From NCBI RefSeq assembly GCF_022267375.1, contig NZ_JAIZBH010000001.1, positions 1,160,001 through 1,224,000 on the forward strand: a DNA stretch of 64,000 nt, given 5' to 3'. The first letter of the stretch is position 1; every line of letters starts with the position of its first letter. This document shows positions 1-11,477 of the stretch, one piece after another. The DNA is from Leptospira sanjuanensis. GTDB taxonomy: Bacteria; Spirochaetota; Leptospiria; Leptospirales; Leptospiraceae. The position numbers and the translations under genes are program-made. The notes under the pieces were generated by a model. It searched no databases. It was given only the letters and a program-made list of their open reading frames with translations, and had not been told where the DNA came from.

Positions 1-502
<502 letters not shown>

Positions 503-516
503 GAGCAGGGACAAGA

Positions 517-1098
<582 letters not shown>

Positions 1099-1103
1099 GA
1101 ATC

Positions 1104-2327
<1,224 letters not shown>

Positions 2328-2340
2328 GAGAGGAAGAACG

Positions 2341-2820
2341 ATGAAAAAGAATTTAAAACTGACCGTTCTTTTAACAAGTATGGCTCTTCTTTTGGGAGCC
2401 TGTTCGAAACTCGCGCAGGTTACCAATCATAAGAATTGCGATCCTTCCTTAGTGAACGCTTCTCTGGAACCTACGGTTCCTATTTTTGCGGAAGCGGATG
2501 CGACTTCCGCAGTTAAGGAAAGAATCGCTCCCGGTTCCGTGGTTCGAGTGTATGACTACAGAAACCACGAAGCGAATCCTAAACTTTTCGTTCGTGTTAA
2601 GACCGAAAAAACCGAAGGCTGGATCAATCCTCGTTGTTTAGTGGTGGGACAGGATCCTGAAAAATCCGTTTTCACTTGGGGATACCGGAAAGACTACGTT
2701 CACTTTTACAATCCTGAAGACCACGAGCATTATCCGAACGGATACGAATTCCCGGAATACGCTTCTCTTCCTAAGGATAAGGTTCCTTTGGCAGAACTTG
2801 CTCCGGAACTGAAAAAGTAA
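2341..2820 (+). CDS. SH3-type lipoprotein at the end of the act operon
   Basis: Predicted 159-residue lipoprotein: basic start, hydrophobic core and lipobox LLGAC with the lipidated Cys at about residue 21. Residues about 47-105 look like a bacterial SH3 domain (EPTVPIFAEADATSAV, GSVVRVYDY, TEGWINPRCL), the kind often found in periplasmic proteins that bind peptidoglycan or peptides. The remainder is rich in Tyr, His and Pro. It is the last gene of the act transcript, 13 bases after actF, and a terminator follows. Its position suggests a role in assembly or anchoring of the respiratory complex, but that is only inference. The domain call is moderate. Confidence 0.65.
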   Translation: MKKNLKLTVLLTSMALLLGACSKLAQVTNHKNCDPSLVNASLEPTVPIFAEADATSAVKERIAPGSVVRVYDYRNHEANPKLFVRVKTEKTEGWINPRCLVVGQDPEKSVFTWGYRKDYVHFYNPEDHEHYPNGYEFPEYASLPKDKVPLAELAPELKK

Positions 2821-2853
2821 AACAGCAACCGTTACTTAAAACATTGGAAAGCT

Positions 2854-2890
2854 CCATGCCGCTTCGAAAGAAGGGCATGGATTTTTTTTT
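2854..2890 (+). terminator. Rho-independent terminator of the act operon
   Basis: CCATGCC (2854-2860) pairs with GGCATGG (2874-2880) and is followed by an uninterrupted run of T from 2882. It lies 34 bases after the stop of the SH3 lipoprotein. Confidence 0.85.
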
Positions 2891-3011
2891 GCCGTGATAT
2901 TGTTTGAACTAAAAGTCTTCGGTATTCGAAAATATTATCAATTCTTAAAATACATTCGTTTTTTGTCCGAGCTCGAGCAAAGGACGAATATATTAAAAAA
3001 GGGGTTTTGAC

Positions 3012-3803
3012 GTGAGAAATTTAAGTTTCATTTTGATTGTTGTTGTAGGTTTCGTTTTCAATTGTAATCGACATTTTTTTCTTAAGGAGTTCCCGGTCTC
3101 GGGTGATGTTAAGATTGAGAAAAGACCGAAAATCGCATATATCGGTTTTAGAACTTTCGACGCTCGGATGACCGGATCCAGCGGTAGACGCACAACGTAT
3201 ACCGCCGAATTGACGTACGCCGAGCGTACGATCCCAAAATTAGAAAAGGGCGTTTTTATCGATGAACTGAAAAGTAACGGGACGAGAAAAGATTTATCTT
3301 CGGATCTTGTAAAAGCTTTTACACTATCTTATCTTCAAGAAGTAAAGATAAGCGGTTTAAAGGAAATTTCTTACCTTGTGGAAACGGAAAAACAAGGTGA
3401 AACCCTGATTTATAAACTCAAAGATTATCCGGTTGACTATTACGTAATTGGAATACATGGACCGGCCTTTACCGAAGTCTCGAATATCGGAGTCGGAATT
3501 CTACATTTATTTAGCACACTTTTTTCGATGGTCACTCTCGGATTGATACCCAGCTATAGTGCGGAAGAAGCAAATACGGAAGTGAGAGTGTACGACAGGA
3601 ATTTGCAACTTCTCAATAATCTGAAATATGATAATTCTTATTCCTCGATTTCTTCAATTTGGATTTCAGCGAATCCACCTAAGTGCGGCAGGTTGGAGTG
3701 TATCGTGAAAAAAGTCGAATCTCCTCAAAGTTTTGTCTATCAAGGAATGGGTCCTAAAGTAGAAGAGGATGTTCTACGGTTGATAGAGCAGGTGAAAAAA
3801 TAA
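3012..3803 (+). CDS. Predicted lipoprotein, paralogue of the gene at 6250
   Basis: Unrecognised 263-residue exported protein. A GTG start is followed by a hydrophobic signal sequence ending FVFNCN, so Cys18 is the likely lipidated residue. The body contains KIAYIGFRTFDARMTGSS, KLKDYPVDYYVIGIHGPAF, a hydrophobic patch ending in LGLIPSYS, and EVRVYDRNLQLLNNLKYDNS. All of these recur with changes in the 270-residue protein at 6250; by eye roughly half the positions match. The hydrophobic patch in the middle (about 155-185) could insert in or lie on a membrane. The pair flanks the beta-propeller lipoprotein gene at 4015. No function can be assigned. Confidence 0.75.
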   Translation: MRNLSFILIVVVGFVFNCNRHFFLKEFPVSGDVKIEKRPKIAYIGFRTFDARMTGSSGRRTTYTAELTYAERTIPKLEKGVFIDELKSNGTRKDLSSDLVKAFTLSYLQEVKISGLKEISYLVETEKQGETLIYKLKDYPVDYYVIGIHGPAFTEVSNIGVGILHLFSTLFSMVTLGLIPSYSAEEANTEVRVYDRNLQLLNNLKYDNSYSSISSIWISANPPKCGRLECIVKKVESPQSFVYQGMGPKVEEDVLRLIEQVKK

Positions 3804-3813
3804 GATCTATTCT

Positions 3814-3841
3814 GAAACGAAGTTTTTTCAAACTTCGTTTC
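3814..3841. terminator. Perfect 12-bp hairpin after the first lipoprotein paralogue
   Basis: GAAACGAAGTTT (3814-3825) and AAACTTCGTTTC (3830-3841) form a 12-bp stem with a 4-base loop, 10 bases after the stop codon. No T-run follows directly (the next bases are CCTCC), so it may act as a 3' stabiliser or a weak terminator rather than a classic one. Confidence 0.5.
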
Positions 3842-4014
3842 CCTCCTGCTCTGCAAATAGAACATGTTTTTTTTGCCCTCTGCTTCGGATCGGTTGCTTA
3901 TAATCGAAGATTTCCTCATTTATAATCGGGGTTGTTGAGCGACCGGATTTCATCTACCATTCTCCCTAGAAAAACAGACTCTGAAGAAGTCTGGAAAAGA
4001 AGGGAGGAAAATCT

Positions 4015-6021
4015 TTGGAAAAAAATGTTCATTTTCGAGTTCGAATCCTTCGGTTTTCCGTTCTTTGTCAGTGCTTTTTTTTCGGTTGTCTGCAGAGTCA
4101 CGATCCGAGTCATTTCATGGTGTTGCTGGGCAATCCTACTTCGGCGACGATCGAAGATCTTTCGAAAACTGCGGGAACTCCTCCCACTTTGACTTACGCG
4201 ACGAGTTCGTTTCAATTTATTAAGAACATCTCCATTTCTACGATTCAACCCACGATCACCGGTTCTGTAACTTCGCTTTCCGTTTCACCCGCGTTGCCGT
4301 CCGGTCTTTCCTTTGATTCCGCCACAGGTGAAATAACGGGTATACCTACTTCTAAGCTTGCCACTTCTTCTTATACGATTACCGCTTCGAATTCCTCCGG
4401 CTCTTCTTCCGTTTCAATTCAGATTTCTGTCGATGCTCTCAATGCGGAATGGGAGAGTTTTTTAAAAGCCCCCAATCCGGATAGCAGCGATACGAGCGGA
4501 GGATTCGATCTCGATCTTTCGGGAGACACTTTGGTGCTGGGTATCTGCGGCGAGGACAGCGCTCAAACCGGAATTATCCAAAGTCCGTTTGTAGGTTTGA
4601 CTTCTGCCGGGGACGACGATTCTGCAGCCGGCGCGGGAGCCGCGTACGTGTTTCGTCGCACTGGAACCGCTTGGGCTTTGGAAGCGTATCTCAAAGCTCC
4701 GAACGCGGAAGCGAACGATCAATTCGGTTGCAGCGTAGCTATCTCGGGAGATACGATCGTCGTCGGTGCTCGCGCCGAGGATGGCGGGAATTCCGCCATT
4801 CTTCATTCTCCTTTTGCCGGTTTGACACCCGCGGGAGATGACGACACTCTGTCGAGCTCAGGGGCTGCGTATGTATACCGTCGAACCGGAACGGTCTGGG
4901 GCTTAGAGGCGTATTTAAAGGCGCCTAACGCAGATCTTGGAGATCAATTCGGAACCAGTGTTTCGATTTCCGGCGATCGGATTGGTGTAGGCGCCGGTCA
5001 GGAGCGAGGAGGTCTTGGAACGATCATCCAAGCTCCGGCACCGGGTTTTACGGGCGCGACCGACAACGATTCCACTCCGACTTCGGGCGCGATTTATATC
5101 TTTGAAAGAACCGGGACGACTTGGACTTGGGACGCCTATATCAAAGCTCCCAACGTGGAAACCGGGGACTTGTTCGGACTCAAGTTTAAAATCAGAGGAG
5201 ACACTTTGATTGCCGGTGCGATCAGCGAAGACAGCGGAAATACGACGATTCAAAATTCCTTAGGGCCGTCGCTTACGACCGTAGGAGACGATGATTCCCT
5301 TTCCAACTCCGGTGCGGTTTATGTATTCCGGAAGACCGGCGCGAATTGGGCGTTCGAATCGTATCTCAAAGCTCCGAACGCGGATAACAGCGATCAGTTC
5401 GGAGCCAGTTTGGATCTTTCGGAAGACGGAAATGTCGCCGTAGTCGGAGCCTACAACGAAGACAGCGCTCAAACTACGATTTCAAATTCTCTAGGCGCGA
5501 ATCTTACAACTGCGGGCGACGACGATTCCGCCTCTGCTGCCGGTGCCGTGTACGTATTTCGTAGAACCGGAACCGTTTGGGCGTTTGAAGTCTACTTGAA
5601 GTCCCCGAATATCGAAGCGAACGATAACTTCGGAAGAAGCGTTTCCATTTCGGGCGATATGATTGTCGCTGGAGCAGCCGGAGAGGACAGCGCTCAAACC
5701 GGAGTTTTACACTCGCCTGCGACACTTGCCGGTCCGGGAGCCGACGACGATTCCGTAAGTAATTCCGGCGCAGCTTATGTATTTCGAAAACTATCTTCCG
5801 GTTGGGCCTTTCAATCCTATTTAAAAGCGACTAACGCGGAAGCTTCGGATGCGTTTGGAATTGCGGTTTGTATCGACGGAGACTTGATGGCGGTCGCGGC
5901 GCAGAACGACGACGACGGTCTCGGAATGATTTTGAACAAGTCCGTAAATTCTCCCCCAACGCCTGCGACCGACGACGATAGCGTTTCGAATTCCGGGGCT
6001 GTACATATTTTTTATAAGTGA
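4015..6021 (+). CDS. Lipoprotein with a putative Ig domain and seven FG-GAP-like repeats (beta-propeller)
   Basis: Predicted surface or periplasmic lipoprotein of 668 residues. The TTG start at 4015 is supported by a GGGAGG ribosome site about 8 bases upstream and gives a signal peptide ending CFFFGC. Residues about 55-145 resemble a putative Ig domain (PALPSGLSFDSATGEITGIP). Seven tandem repeats of about 75 residues then run to the stop. Each begins W..ESYLKAPN, continues with DQFG.SVSISGD.IVVGA.ED, then a GDDDS turn, and ends GAAYVFRRTGT. Seven copies of an FG-GAP-like unit are what a closed seven-bladed propeller needs. The DDDS turns could bind calcium. It lies between two paralogous lipoprotein genes; the ligand is unknown. 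Confidence 0.8.
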   Translation: MEKNVHFRVRILRFSVLCQCFFFGCLQSHDPSHFMVLLGNPTSATIEDLSKTAGTPPTLTYATSSFQFIKNISISTIQPTITGSVTSLSVSPALPSGLSFDSATGEITGIPTSKLATSSYTITASNSSGSSSVSIQISVDALNAEWESFLKAPNPDSSDTSGGFDLDLSGDTLVLGICGEDSAQTGIIQSPFVGLTSAGDDDSAAGAGAAYVFRRTGTAWALEAYLKAPNAEANDQFGCSVAISGDTIVVGARAEDGGNSAILHSPFAGLTPAGDDDTLSSSGAAYVYRRTGTVWGLEAYLKAPNADLGDQFGTSVSISGDRIGVGAGQERGGLGTIIQAPAPGFTGATDNDSTPTSGAIYIFERTGTTWTWDAYIKAPNVETGDLFGLKFKIRGDTLIAGAISEDSGNTTIQNSLGPSLTTVGDDDSLSNSGAVYVFRKTGANWAFESYLKAPNADNSDQFGASLDLSEDGNVAVVGAYNEDSAQTTISNSLGANLTTAGDDDSASAAGAVYVFRRTGTVWAFEVYLKSPNIEANDNFGRSVSISGDMIVAGAAGEDSAQTGVLHSPATLAGPGADDDSVSNSGAAYVFRKLSSGWAFQSYLKATNAEASDAFGIAVCIDGDLMAVAAQNDDDGLGMILNKSVNSPPTPATDDDSVSNSGAVHIFYK

Positions 6022-6103
6022 TTTGAGACGATCCTAAGGTCGGAGGCGAATAAGAATAAGATTCCGTACGTGAATTTCGGAATCGAACTTCGATTTTAAA
6101 AAG

Positions 6104-6136
6104 AATCGGAACCGCGCGGATCTTTCCGATTTTTTT
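6104..6136 (+). terminator. Terminator after the beta-propeller lipoprotein
   Basis: AATCGGAA (6104-6111) pairs with TTCCGATT (6124-6131) and is followed by T through 6136. The 12-base loop is GC-rich. It lies about 80 bases after the stop at 6021. Confidence 0.7.
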
Positions 6137-6249
6137 ACGGACCCCCGCGCTTCGATTCTTCTTTTTGATTGCAAAGAGCCGTGCTTTAGGAGAATCTAAT
6201 ACGGAAACGGACGAGAGGACATTCGAGTCCGCAATTTTCCGGTAACACT

Positions 6250-7062
6250 ATGAAACAATCTCGATTCTTCGTATTTTACATTCTGTTTCTTTCCTTTCTT
6301 CTCGACTGTAATTATCATTACTATGTGCAAAAATACGGCGCTGACAGCGCCCCGATTCCGAACTTATCCAAGGTAAGAATCGCGTACATCGGTTTTCGGC
6401 CTTATGCGACGGAAATGACAACTTCTTCCGCGGAAACGAGGGTTTATACTGCCAATCTCGCATATCCCGATCGAACCATATTAAAATTTCAGAATGGAGT
6501 TTACGCATCCGATCTCAAGTCGGCGGGTTTTAGAAAGGACGTTCCCTCGGATAAGGTTAAGAAGTTCGTTCAGGATTATCTCAACGAAGTTAAGGAAAGC
6601 GGGGTTCTGGAATTGACATACGTTACGAGCGTGGAAAAAAAAGGGGAGGACAGGATTTTTAAACTCAAGGACATCGGGGTCGATTATTACGTTCTCGGAA
6701 TCCATACTCCCGCGTTTCAGACTCCGAAACATTTCGGGAGCAGCGTCGTACAATTGTTTTCCTCCATCTTTTCCGTCATCAGCTTCGGACTGATTCCGAG
6801 TTATGCGTCCTTGCAAGCCGGGACCGAAATCAGGATTTATGATAGAAATCTAAATCAGCTCACTTCGATCAAATACGACAACGGATATTCCGTGATGGGT
6901 GCCGTTTGGGCTTCTTCCGTACCGGAAGAATGTCGTAGAATGGGATGCGACGCTCTCAAACAGGTGACTTCTCCGCCTAAGTTCGTATATCAAGAATTGG
7001 GATCAAAGTTCGAGATGGACGTTGCGAGTTTTATCCAAGCGCAGGCCGCATTTCGAAAATGA
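6250..7062 (+). CDS. Predicted lipoprotein, paralogue of the gene at 3012
   Basis: Unrecognised 270-residue exported protein with a signal sequence ending FLLDCN (Cys19 likely lipidated). It shares most of its length with the 263-residue protein at 3012: [66 protein letters not shown] and the C-terminal [10 protein letters not shown]. Its stop codon overlaps the start of the downstream AraC-type regulator (ATGA at 7059-7062). Coupling of a surface lipoprotein to a membrane transcription factor suggests co-regulation. No enzymatic motif is visible. Confidence 0.75.
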   Translation: MKQSRFFVFYILFLSFLLDCNYHYYVQKYGADSAPIPNLSKVRIAYIGFRPYATEMTTSSAETRVYTANLAYPDRTILKFQNGVYASDLKSAGFRKDVPSDKVKKFVQDYLNEVKESGVLELTYVTSVEKKGEDRIFKLKDIGVDYYVLGIHTPAFQTPKHFGSSVVQLFSSIFSVISFGLIPSYASLQAGTEIRIYDRNLNQLTSIKYDNGYSVMGAVWASSVPEECRRMGCDALKQVTSPPKFVYQELGSKFEMDVASFIQAQAAFRK

Positions 7063-8132
7063 ACGATTCCTGGGAATGGTTCGGAAATGCCTTTTCCGTC
7101 TTCGGGGGATTTCTGGCTTTTTTGCTCGCGTTTCCGGAACTGATTCCATTCAAAAAAACTAAATTTCAAATCTCTTTCGCGATCACTCTGCTTTGTATCG
7201 GAGTTTTGCAGCTTTTGAACTCCGCCGTTTGTCAGGGAGTTTTCTCGGATTCCGCTTTCTATGTTCGCTTAACAATTCCGCTCTTGTTTGCCTCGGGGCC
7301 GCTCGCATATACGGCGTTAGCCGCAATGGTCGAGGAGGACTTTCGATTTGATCGAAAGCGAATTCTTTTTTGGATTCCGACGATCGTCTGCGGAATTGCG
7401 GTTTTTTTAATTCCTCGGGAAGAATCGGTTTTTCCCTGGAAAGTCGTGAGTCTTTCGAACGCTTCCGGCGCAAAAAGCCTCGTCTTATTTTTGTTTCTTG
7501 CTTCGACCGTATTTTCTTTCGTTTTCGGAATTTCGATTTTTCGAATTTTAATTTCGGTCAAAGAAGCTTCGCTTCGACTTTTGATCCGGATCTGCGCTTT
7601 GGACTTTGCGGGCGTTTCCGTATTCGGGGCTCTCGGATTTTTATACGGCGTTTTCTTTTTAAAAATTTCCTCCGTCTTTGTTTCTTTGGCTTTGTGCGGA
7701 ATCTATTACGTACGAAAGCGCTATTCCAATTTGGAAGAAACGATCCACGTAGAATTGGTGAAGGCGAAGTATTCCCGATCGCGTCTCGGCGGATTGGAAA
7801 TCGAAGGGATTCTTGCGCGTTTGGAAACGATGATGCGAACCGAAAAATTCTATCAGGATGAGGAAGTATCTCTTGCCGCCGTCGCGGAACGCGTTTCGTT
7901 GACGACTCATCAACTTTCGGAACTCATCAATAGCAAACTGAATAAGAGTTTTTTCGTATGGCTCAATCAATACAGAGTGGAAGAAGCGAAAAAACTTCTC
8001 GCGGAAACGAATAAGACCGTTTTAGAAATCGCGATGGAAGTCGGATTCAACAATCGATCCTCTTTCAACGAAGCCTTTTTAAAGCTCGCCGAAAAAACTC
8101 CCGTCGAATATCGAAAAACCGCAAAGGTCTGA
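7059..8132 (+). CDS. Membrane-anchored AraC-family transcriptional regulator
   Basis: 357-residue protein with about seven hydrophobic segments in residues 1-215 and a C-terminal AraC-type double helix-turn-helix (about 260-352). In the DNA-binding part one can read [20 protein letters not shown], then [20 protein letters not shown], and [20 protein letters not shown], ending TPVEYRK, the standard AraC signature. The membrane part probably senses an envelope or ligand signal directly; the ligand is unknown. The start overlaps the stop of the upstream lipoprotein gene by ATGA, so translation is coupled. Targets may include the neighbouring lipoprotein genes, but this is inference. Confidence 0.85.
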   Translation: MNDSWEWFGNAFSVFGGFLAFLLAFPELIPFKKTKFQISFAITLLCIGVLQLLNSAVCQGVFSDSAFYVRLTIPLLFASGPLAYTALAAMVEEDFRFDRKRILFWIPTIVCGIAVFLIPREESVFPWKVVSLSNASGAKSLVLFLFLASTVFSFVFGISIFRILISVKEASLRLLIRICALDFAGVSVFGALGFLYGVFFLKISSVFVSLALCGIYYVRKRYSNLEETIHVELVKAKYSRSRLGGLEIEGILARLETMMRTEKFYQDEEVSLAAVAERVSLTTHQLSELINSKLNKSFFVWLNQYRVEEAKKLLAETNKTVLEIAMEVGFNNRSSFNEAFLKLAEKTPVEYRKTAKV

Positions 8133-8222
8133 AAAAAATTGTAAGCCTTTATAACACCGGTCGATTTCCAAATCGAAGCGGTGCATACTGGGTCTTGTTG
8201 CAAGCCAACAAGGAAGGTATGA

Positions 8223-8657
8223 ATGCAAACCAACAGCCTATCGATGCAGCGATCCGCGGAAGGAAATCGTCTACTCGAGTTTTTTTCGAAAATTTATATC
8301 GCTTTAAACGTCTTGGTTTACGCGGGCTTTACGATCGGTTTTTTTCTCGTTCCGATTCGACTCGCTTCGATGATCGGAATCGAAATCAAAAGTTCCGCAG
8401 CGCTCGCGGATTTCAGAGCAATGTACGGCGGACTTTGTTTGGGAGTAGGCGTCGTCCTATTATTCGGATTATTCAAAGAAGAATGGCGTAGGGCCTCGAT
8501 TCTGCTCGCCATCACAACCGCATCCGGTTTGTTCTTAGGAAGAATTTACACTTTGTTCTTGGACGGTCCGGGAAACGAATACATCTATTTGAGCATGGCT
8601 ACCGAAGTAGGAGCGGTTGCCATCGGAACCTGGATATTACAAAGAACATCGAAGTAA
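8223..8657 (+). CDS. DUF4345-type small membrane protein
   Basis: 144 residues with four hydrophobic segments, the layout of DUF4345 proteins, which have no established role. Characteristic parts are ALADFRAMYGGLCLGVGVV after the first hairpin and the short charged loop FKEEWRRASIL, followed by ASGLFLGRIYTLFLDG. The ATG at 8223 has an AGGAAGG ribosome site about 6 bases upstream; an ATG at 8219 is in another frame. It is 90 bases downstream of the AraC regulator on the same strand and may be its target. A strong hairpin follows at 8720. Confidence 0.7.
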   Translation: MQTNSLSMQRSAEGNRLLEFFSKIYIALNVLVYAGFTIGFFLVPIRLASMIGIEIKSSAALADFRAMYGGLCLGVGVVLLFGLFKEEWRRASILLAITTASGLFLGRIYTLFLDGPGNEYIYLSMATEVGAVAIGTWILQRTSK

Positions 8658-8712
8658 CGAGTTTTTCGTTACAACGATACGAAAGTTTTTAAAAACGTTT
8701 CTACATCGAGAA

Positions 8713-8754
8713 TCGGAAAAAACCTTCCTTCGAATGAGTTTCGAAGGAAGGTTT
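8713..8754 (-). terminator. Terminator between convergent genes, 15-bp perfect stem
   Basis: AAACCTTCCTTCGAA (8720-8734) and TTCGAAGGAAGGTTT (8740-8754) form a perfect stem with a 5-base loop. Read on the minus strand it is followed by T residues (plus-strand A at 8717-8722), so it ends the minus-strand lipoprotein gene. It may also stop the plus-strand DUF4345 transcript. Confidence 0.8.
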
Positions 8755-8825
8755 AATGCGGTCGGATCGAACGATATTTTAGAATTCGATTCCGAATCTA
8801 TTTCTTACGGATCTTCAAATCTTTT

Positions 8826-9374
8826 TTATCTTGTACAACGAACCCGAAACGAGAGTTTCACATCGGGAATATTGCTTGCGGCAAACTGCTTCGTGATCGG
8901 GCAGTTCAACGCTTGAAGATCGAAGATCGTAGCCGAAGTTTCCTTAACCGTTGCGGTACAGGTTCCTCGGACGTTATTGGTTCCCGCTCCGTAAACTCCT
9001 CCAGCGGTGTCGATGTCCAAAGCGGAACCGCCTTCACCCAGAGTGTGCGTCGTAGTCTGCGAGAAATTGATGTTGTGGATGTTCAAAATCGGAAGGTTGT
9101 CCGCGTCGACCATCTGAACGATAATTCCTCCGACTCCCGAAACGCACAATTGCTGGTTGGTCAGAACGAAACTTTCATCGCCTAACTTCATAATGGCGGT
9201 GCCGTCCGTAGGTTGCGGCAGGTCCGCCGGACCCGAATTTCCGGCTAACGCCAGTATGGCGAGAATCGGAGTCAGATCCGTTTTGTTGTCCTCGGCGCAA
9301 TTCGAAAAATTGATCGCCAATCCTACGAGAGTGAGCGCTAGAATGTATCTAACGTTCTTTGTTTTTGTTTGCAT
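8826..9374 (-). CDS. Predicted small lipoprotein of unknown function
   Basis: 182-residue exported protein. A GAGGAG ribosome site lies 7 bases upstream of the ATG at 9374. The signal peptide ends INFSNCAED, typical of spirochaetal lipoproteins (Cys27). The mature part begins with a hydrophobic LTPILAILALAGN segment, then a beta-rich domain (MKLGDESFVLTNQQLCVSG, GGIIVQMVDADNLPILNIHN) with further Cys residues at four later positions, possibly two disulphides. I do not recognise the family. It stands alone: convergent with the DUF4345 gene and followed by a strong terminator. Confidence 0.72.
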   Translation of the reverse strand: MQTKTKNVRYILALTLVGLAINFSNCAEDNKTDLTPILAILALAGNSGPADLPQPTDGTAIMKLGDESFVLTNQQLCVSGVGGIIVQMVDADNLPILNIHNINFSQTTTHTLGEGGSALDIDTAGGVYGAGTNNVRGTCTATVKETSATIFDLQALNCPITKQFAASNIPDVKLSFRVRCTR

Positions 9375-9985
9375 TGGGGTCTCCTCTATTTAGAACGGAA
9401 CGCGAAAATTAAATCTTACGATCGTTAGTCGCGTTGTCGTTCGAATGAGTAAACCTTTGCTAAAACCGGGATTTTCATTTCTGGAAATAAATTTATTCCT
9501 TTTTTTCGGGAGTTCGTTCCGCGTTAACGATACGCTTCTAAGCTTTAAATATTTGGTTTCAAACTTTTTGGAATTTTTTCTTAAAAACCTGAACGTTATT
9601 CGCCTTTCATTTGTTAAATGAAAATTTTTAAGATGTTTTTTATTCGATTTTTTTACTCCGAAGTCGATGCTGCTTACGCGTGTTTCGAAACCGGATCTGC
9701 TTTATCGAAAAAAATAAGCTGTAGGTTATCGCTCCTGGCGCTGCGATGTGGGGCGGTGTTATGAAGTTTCTTTGGAGGAGCATCTTATAAGTTATCAAAA
9801 AATTATTTTTTGATTTTGAAATCACCGTTATGAATAACTCCGTTTCCGAACGATTGAGTTTTTTCTTCCGGGAAATCGGGAATTCTATTTTTACGGGATC
9901 GAAAGAGGTTTGGGAATCTTTGATTGCGTTAGTTTACTTTGGAGATATTCTTGGACCTTCCATATCCTGAACGAAGAGAATTATC
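9375..9985. other. 611-base intergenic region
   Basis: Divergent upstream regions of the minus-strand lipoprotein and the plus-strand gene at 9986. It is AT-rich with several T and A runs (for example 9487-9500 and 9620-9655). Short open frames here have no ribosome site and no recognisable protein. I could not identify a convincing promoter pair, repeat or RNA. Confidence 0.5.
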
Positions 9986-11365
9986 ATGATAAAAAAGAAA
10001 AAAATTGCAACCTCCCACGCGTCTTTCGCATCCAATGTTTCCTCTTTCTCGATTTTATTTCGTAAAAAAATTTTCGAATTCGGCCGGAAAATCTGGATTT
10101 TTCCCCTTCTTTTTCTACTCCCGCAGGGCGTATTTTCCTGGGGCACTCACTATCTCGTGATGGATCGCGCATTGGAACATCCTTCGATGCAATTCATTTC
10201 TCAAGAGGTTTCCTCGGAGTCCCTTGATTCTTTCGTAAAAAAGGAAAAGGATTCCTTAAAGGTTCTATTCGACGAGTTTGCGGATTGGGAAACCGAACGC
10301 GGCTCAAAGCGGTTTAAAAAGGTTGAATTTAATGCGAAATCGCCTACCGTTCTCGATTTTTTAAAGGCCGCGAGACTCAATCCCGCGACCAAATTTATGG
10401 AAGTGGAGCGTATTCTTCCCGGTTCTAAAAATATGAACGGCGATGTTCCGGTTTCGGCGATCACTCCGTATTTACCCGATTTGGCGGAACTTCCTGCGAG
10501 ATTTCGATCCACCGCGGGTAAAAAAATCAAGATTAGAAACGTATTATATACCTTTATCGACGAACCCGATTGGGGAATGGACCACAGTCTTTGGGGTTTC
10601 GAGGAATACGGATACGGAAAGCAGCCGTACGGTAAACCGCAAGGTGAAAGTAGCAAGGCTCCGTTTCATATGCAGTTTCAGAACGAAAACTGGATTCTTT
10701 CCTTATTCGCGCCGGAAATCGTGGAAGGAGGAATGATCTTGGATCGAATCGAGTTGTTTTCCAGACTTTCCAAATTGGCCGGAAAAACGGGACACGATTA
10801 TTGGAAATATCGATTCGCCGCTTGGGCCTGTCATTACATTCAGGATATCGGGCAACCGTATCATTCCAAAGCGGTTCCTGACGCCGGTTTTTTCTATTAC
10901 TTGAAATTTGCTTTTTCTTCTAAGGAATCCAAAAAGGAAACGAAGGCGAAAACCACACAGCTTGTTTCCAATCGTCACTTCCTATACGAAGACTTCGTTT
11001 CCTACGGATTGATTCAGTTTTATAAGAGCCCGACTCCGGTGACTTCCACTTTGGCCGGATTTTTAACGAAAGATTTCGACGGCTTCCCGGATGAATCGTC
11101 TAACGCTGATTTGATGAAATTCGTGGGTAAGCGGGCGGCTTTCCATGCGGTCGACATCAACGAATCCATCATCGATACGTTCGGTTACGAATATACAATG
11201 AAACCTGAATATGATCTGGAAAAGGAACTCGGAACCAAGATGAAGGAAATCTTCCCGACCTTGGATCGCGAAAAAGCCGATCATCTTTTGGAAGAAACGG
11301 GCCGGGACTTTTCTCTAACCGGTTCGGCTACGCGGGAAATTCTCCGTTCTCTCTTAAAGGATTAG
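9986..11365 (+). CDS. Secreted zinc-dependent phospholipase C / P1 nuclease-fold protein
   Basis: 459-residue exported protein. After a long basic N-terminus and a hydrophobic segment (IFPLLFLLPQGVFS) the mature form would begin with Trp52 (WGTHY). Zinc phospholipase C and S1/P1 nucleases use the N-terminal Trp as a zinc ligand. The hallmark HxxxDxxQPxH is present as HYIQDIGQPYH (His283, Asp287, His293), and NRHFLYED supplies His331 and Glu335. A lipid or nucleic acid phosphodiester is the likely substrate; which of the two cannot be told. A GAAGAGA ribosome site precedes the start. The gene stands alone and is followed by two hairpins. Confidence 0.68.
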   Translation: MIKKKKIATSHASFASNVSSFSILFRKKIFEFGRKIWIFPLLFLLPQGVFSWGTHYLVMDRALEHPSMQFISQEVSSESLDSFVKKEKDSLKVLFDEFADWETERGSKRFKKVEFNAKSPTVLDFLKAARLNPATKFMEVERILPGSKNMNGDVPVSAITPYLPDLAELPARFRSTAGKKIKIRNVLYTFIDEPDWGMDHSLWGFEEYGYGKQPYGKPQGESSKAPFHMQFQNENWILSLFAPEIVEGGMILDRIELFSRLSKLAGKTGHDYWKYRFAAWACHYIQDIGQPYHSKAVPDAGFFYYLKFAFSSKESKKETKAKTTQLVSNRHFLYEDFVSYGLIQFYKSPTPVTSTLAGFLTKDFDGFPDESSNADLMKFVGKRAAFHAVDINESIIDTFGYEYTMKPEYDLEKELGTKMKEIFPTLDREKADHLLEETGRDFSLTGSATREILRSLLKD

Positions 11366-11392
11366 AACGTTTTCCGATTTTCGAAAAAGAAA

Positions 11393-11427
11393 CGCCGCAT
11401 ACGATTCCTGCGGTTATGCGGCGCGAT
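11393..11427 (+). terminator. Terminator hairpin after the phospholipase-like gene
   Basis: CGCCGCATA (11393-11401) pairs with TATGCGGCG (11415-11423), followed by CGATTTT. It is the first of two hairpins in this 354-base gap. Confidence 0.7.
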
Positions 11428-11442
11428 TTTACCTTTCATAAA

Positions 11443-11477
11443 AATGCCCCGGTTCTTTTAGGGGCATTCTTTCGATT
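11443..11477. terminator. Second hairpin in the same gap
   Basis: AATGCCCC (11443-11450) pairs with GGGGCATT (11461-11468), followed by a pyrimidine-rich CTTTCGATTT. It backs up the terminator at 11393. The rest of the gap to 11719 shows no further feature. Confidence 0.55.
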
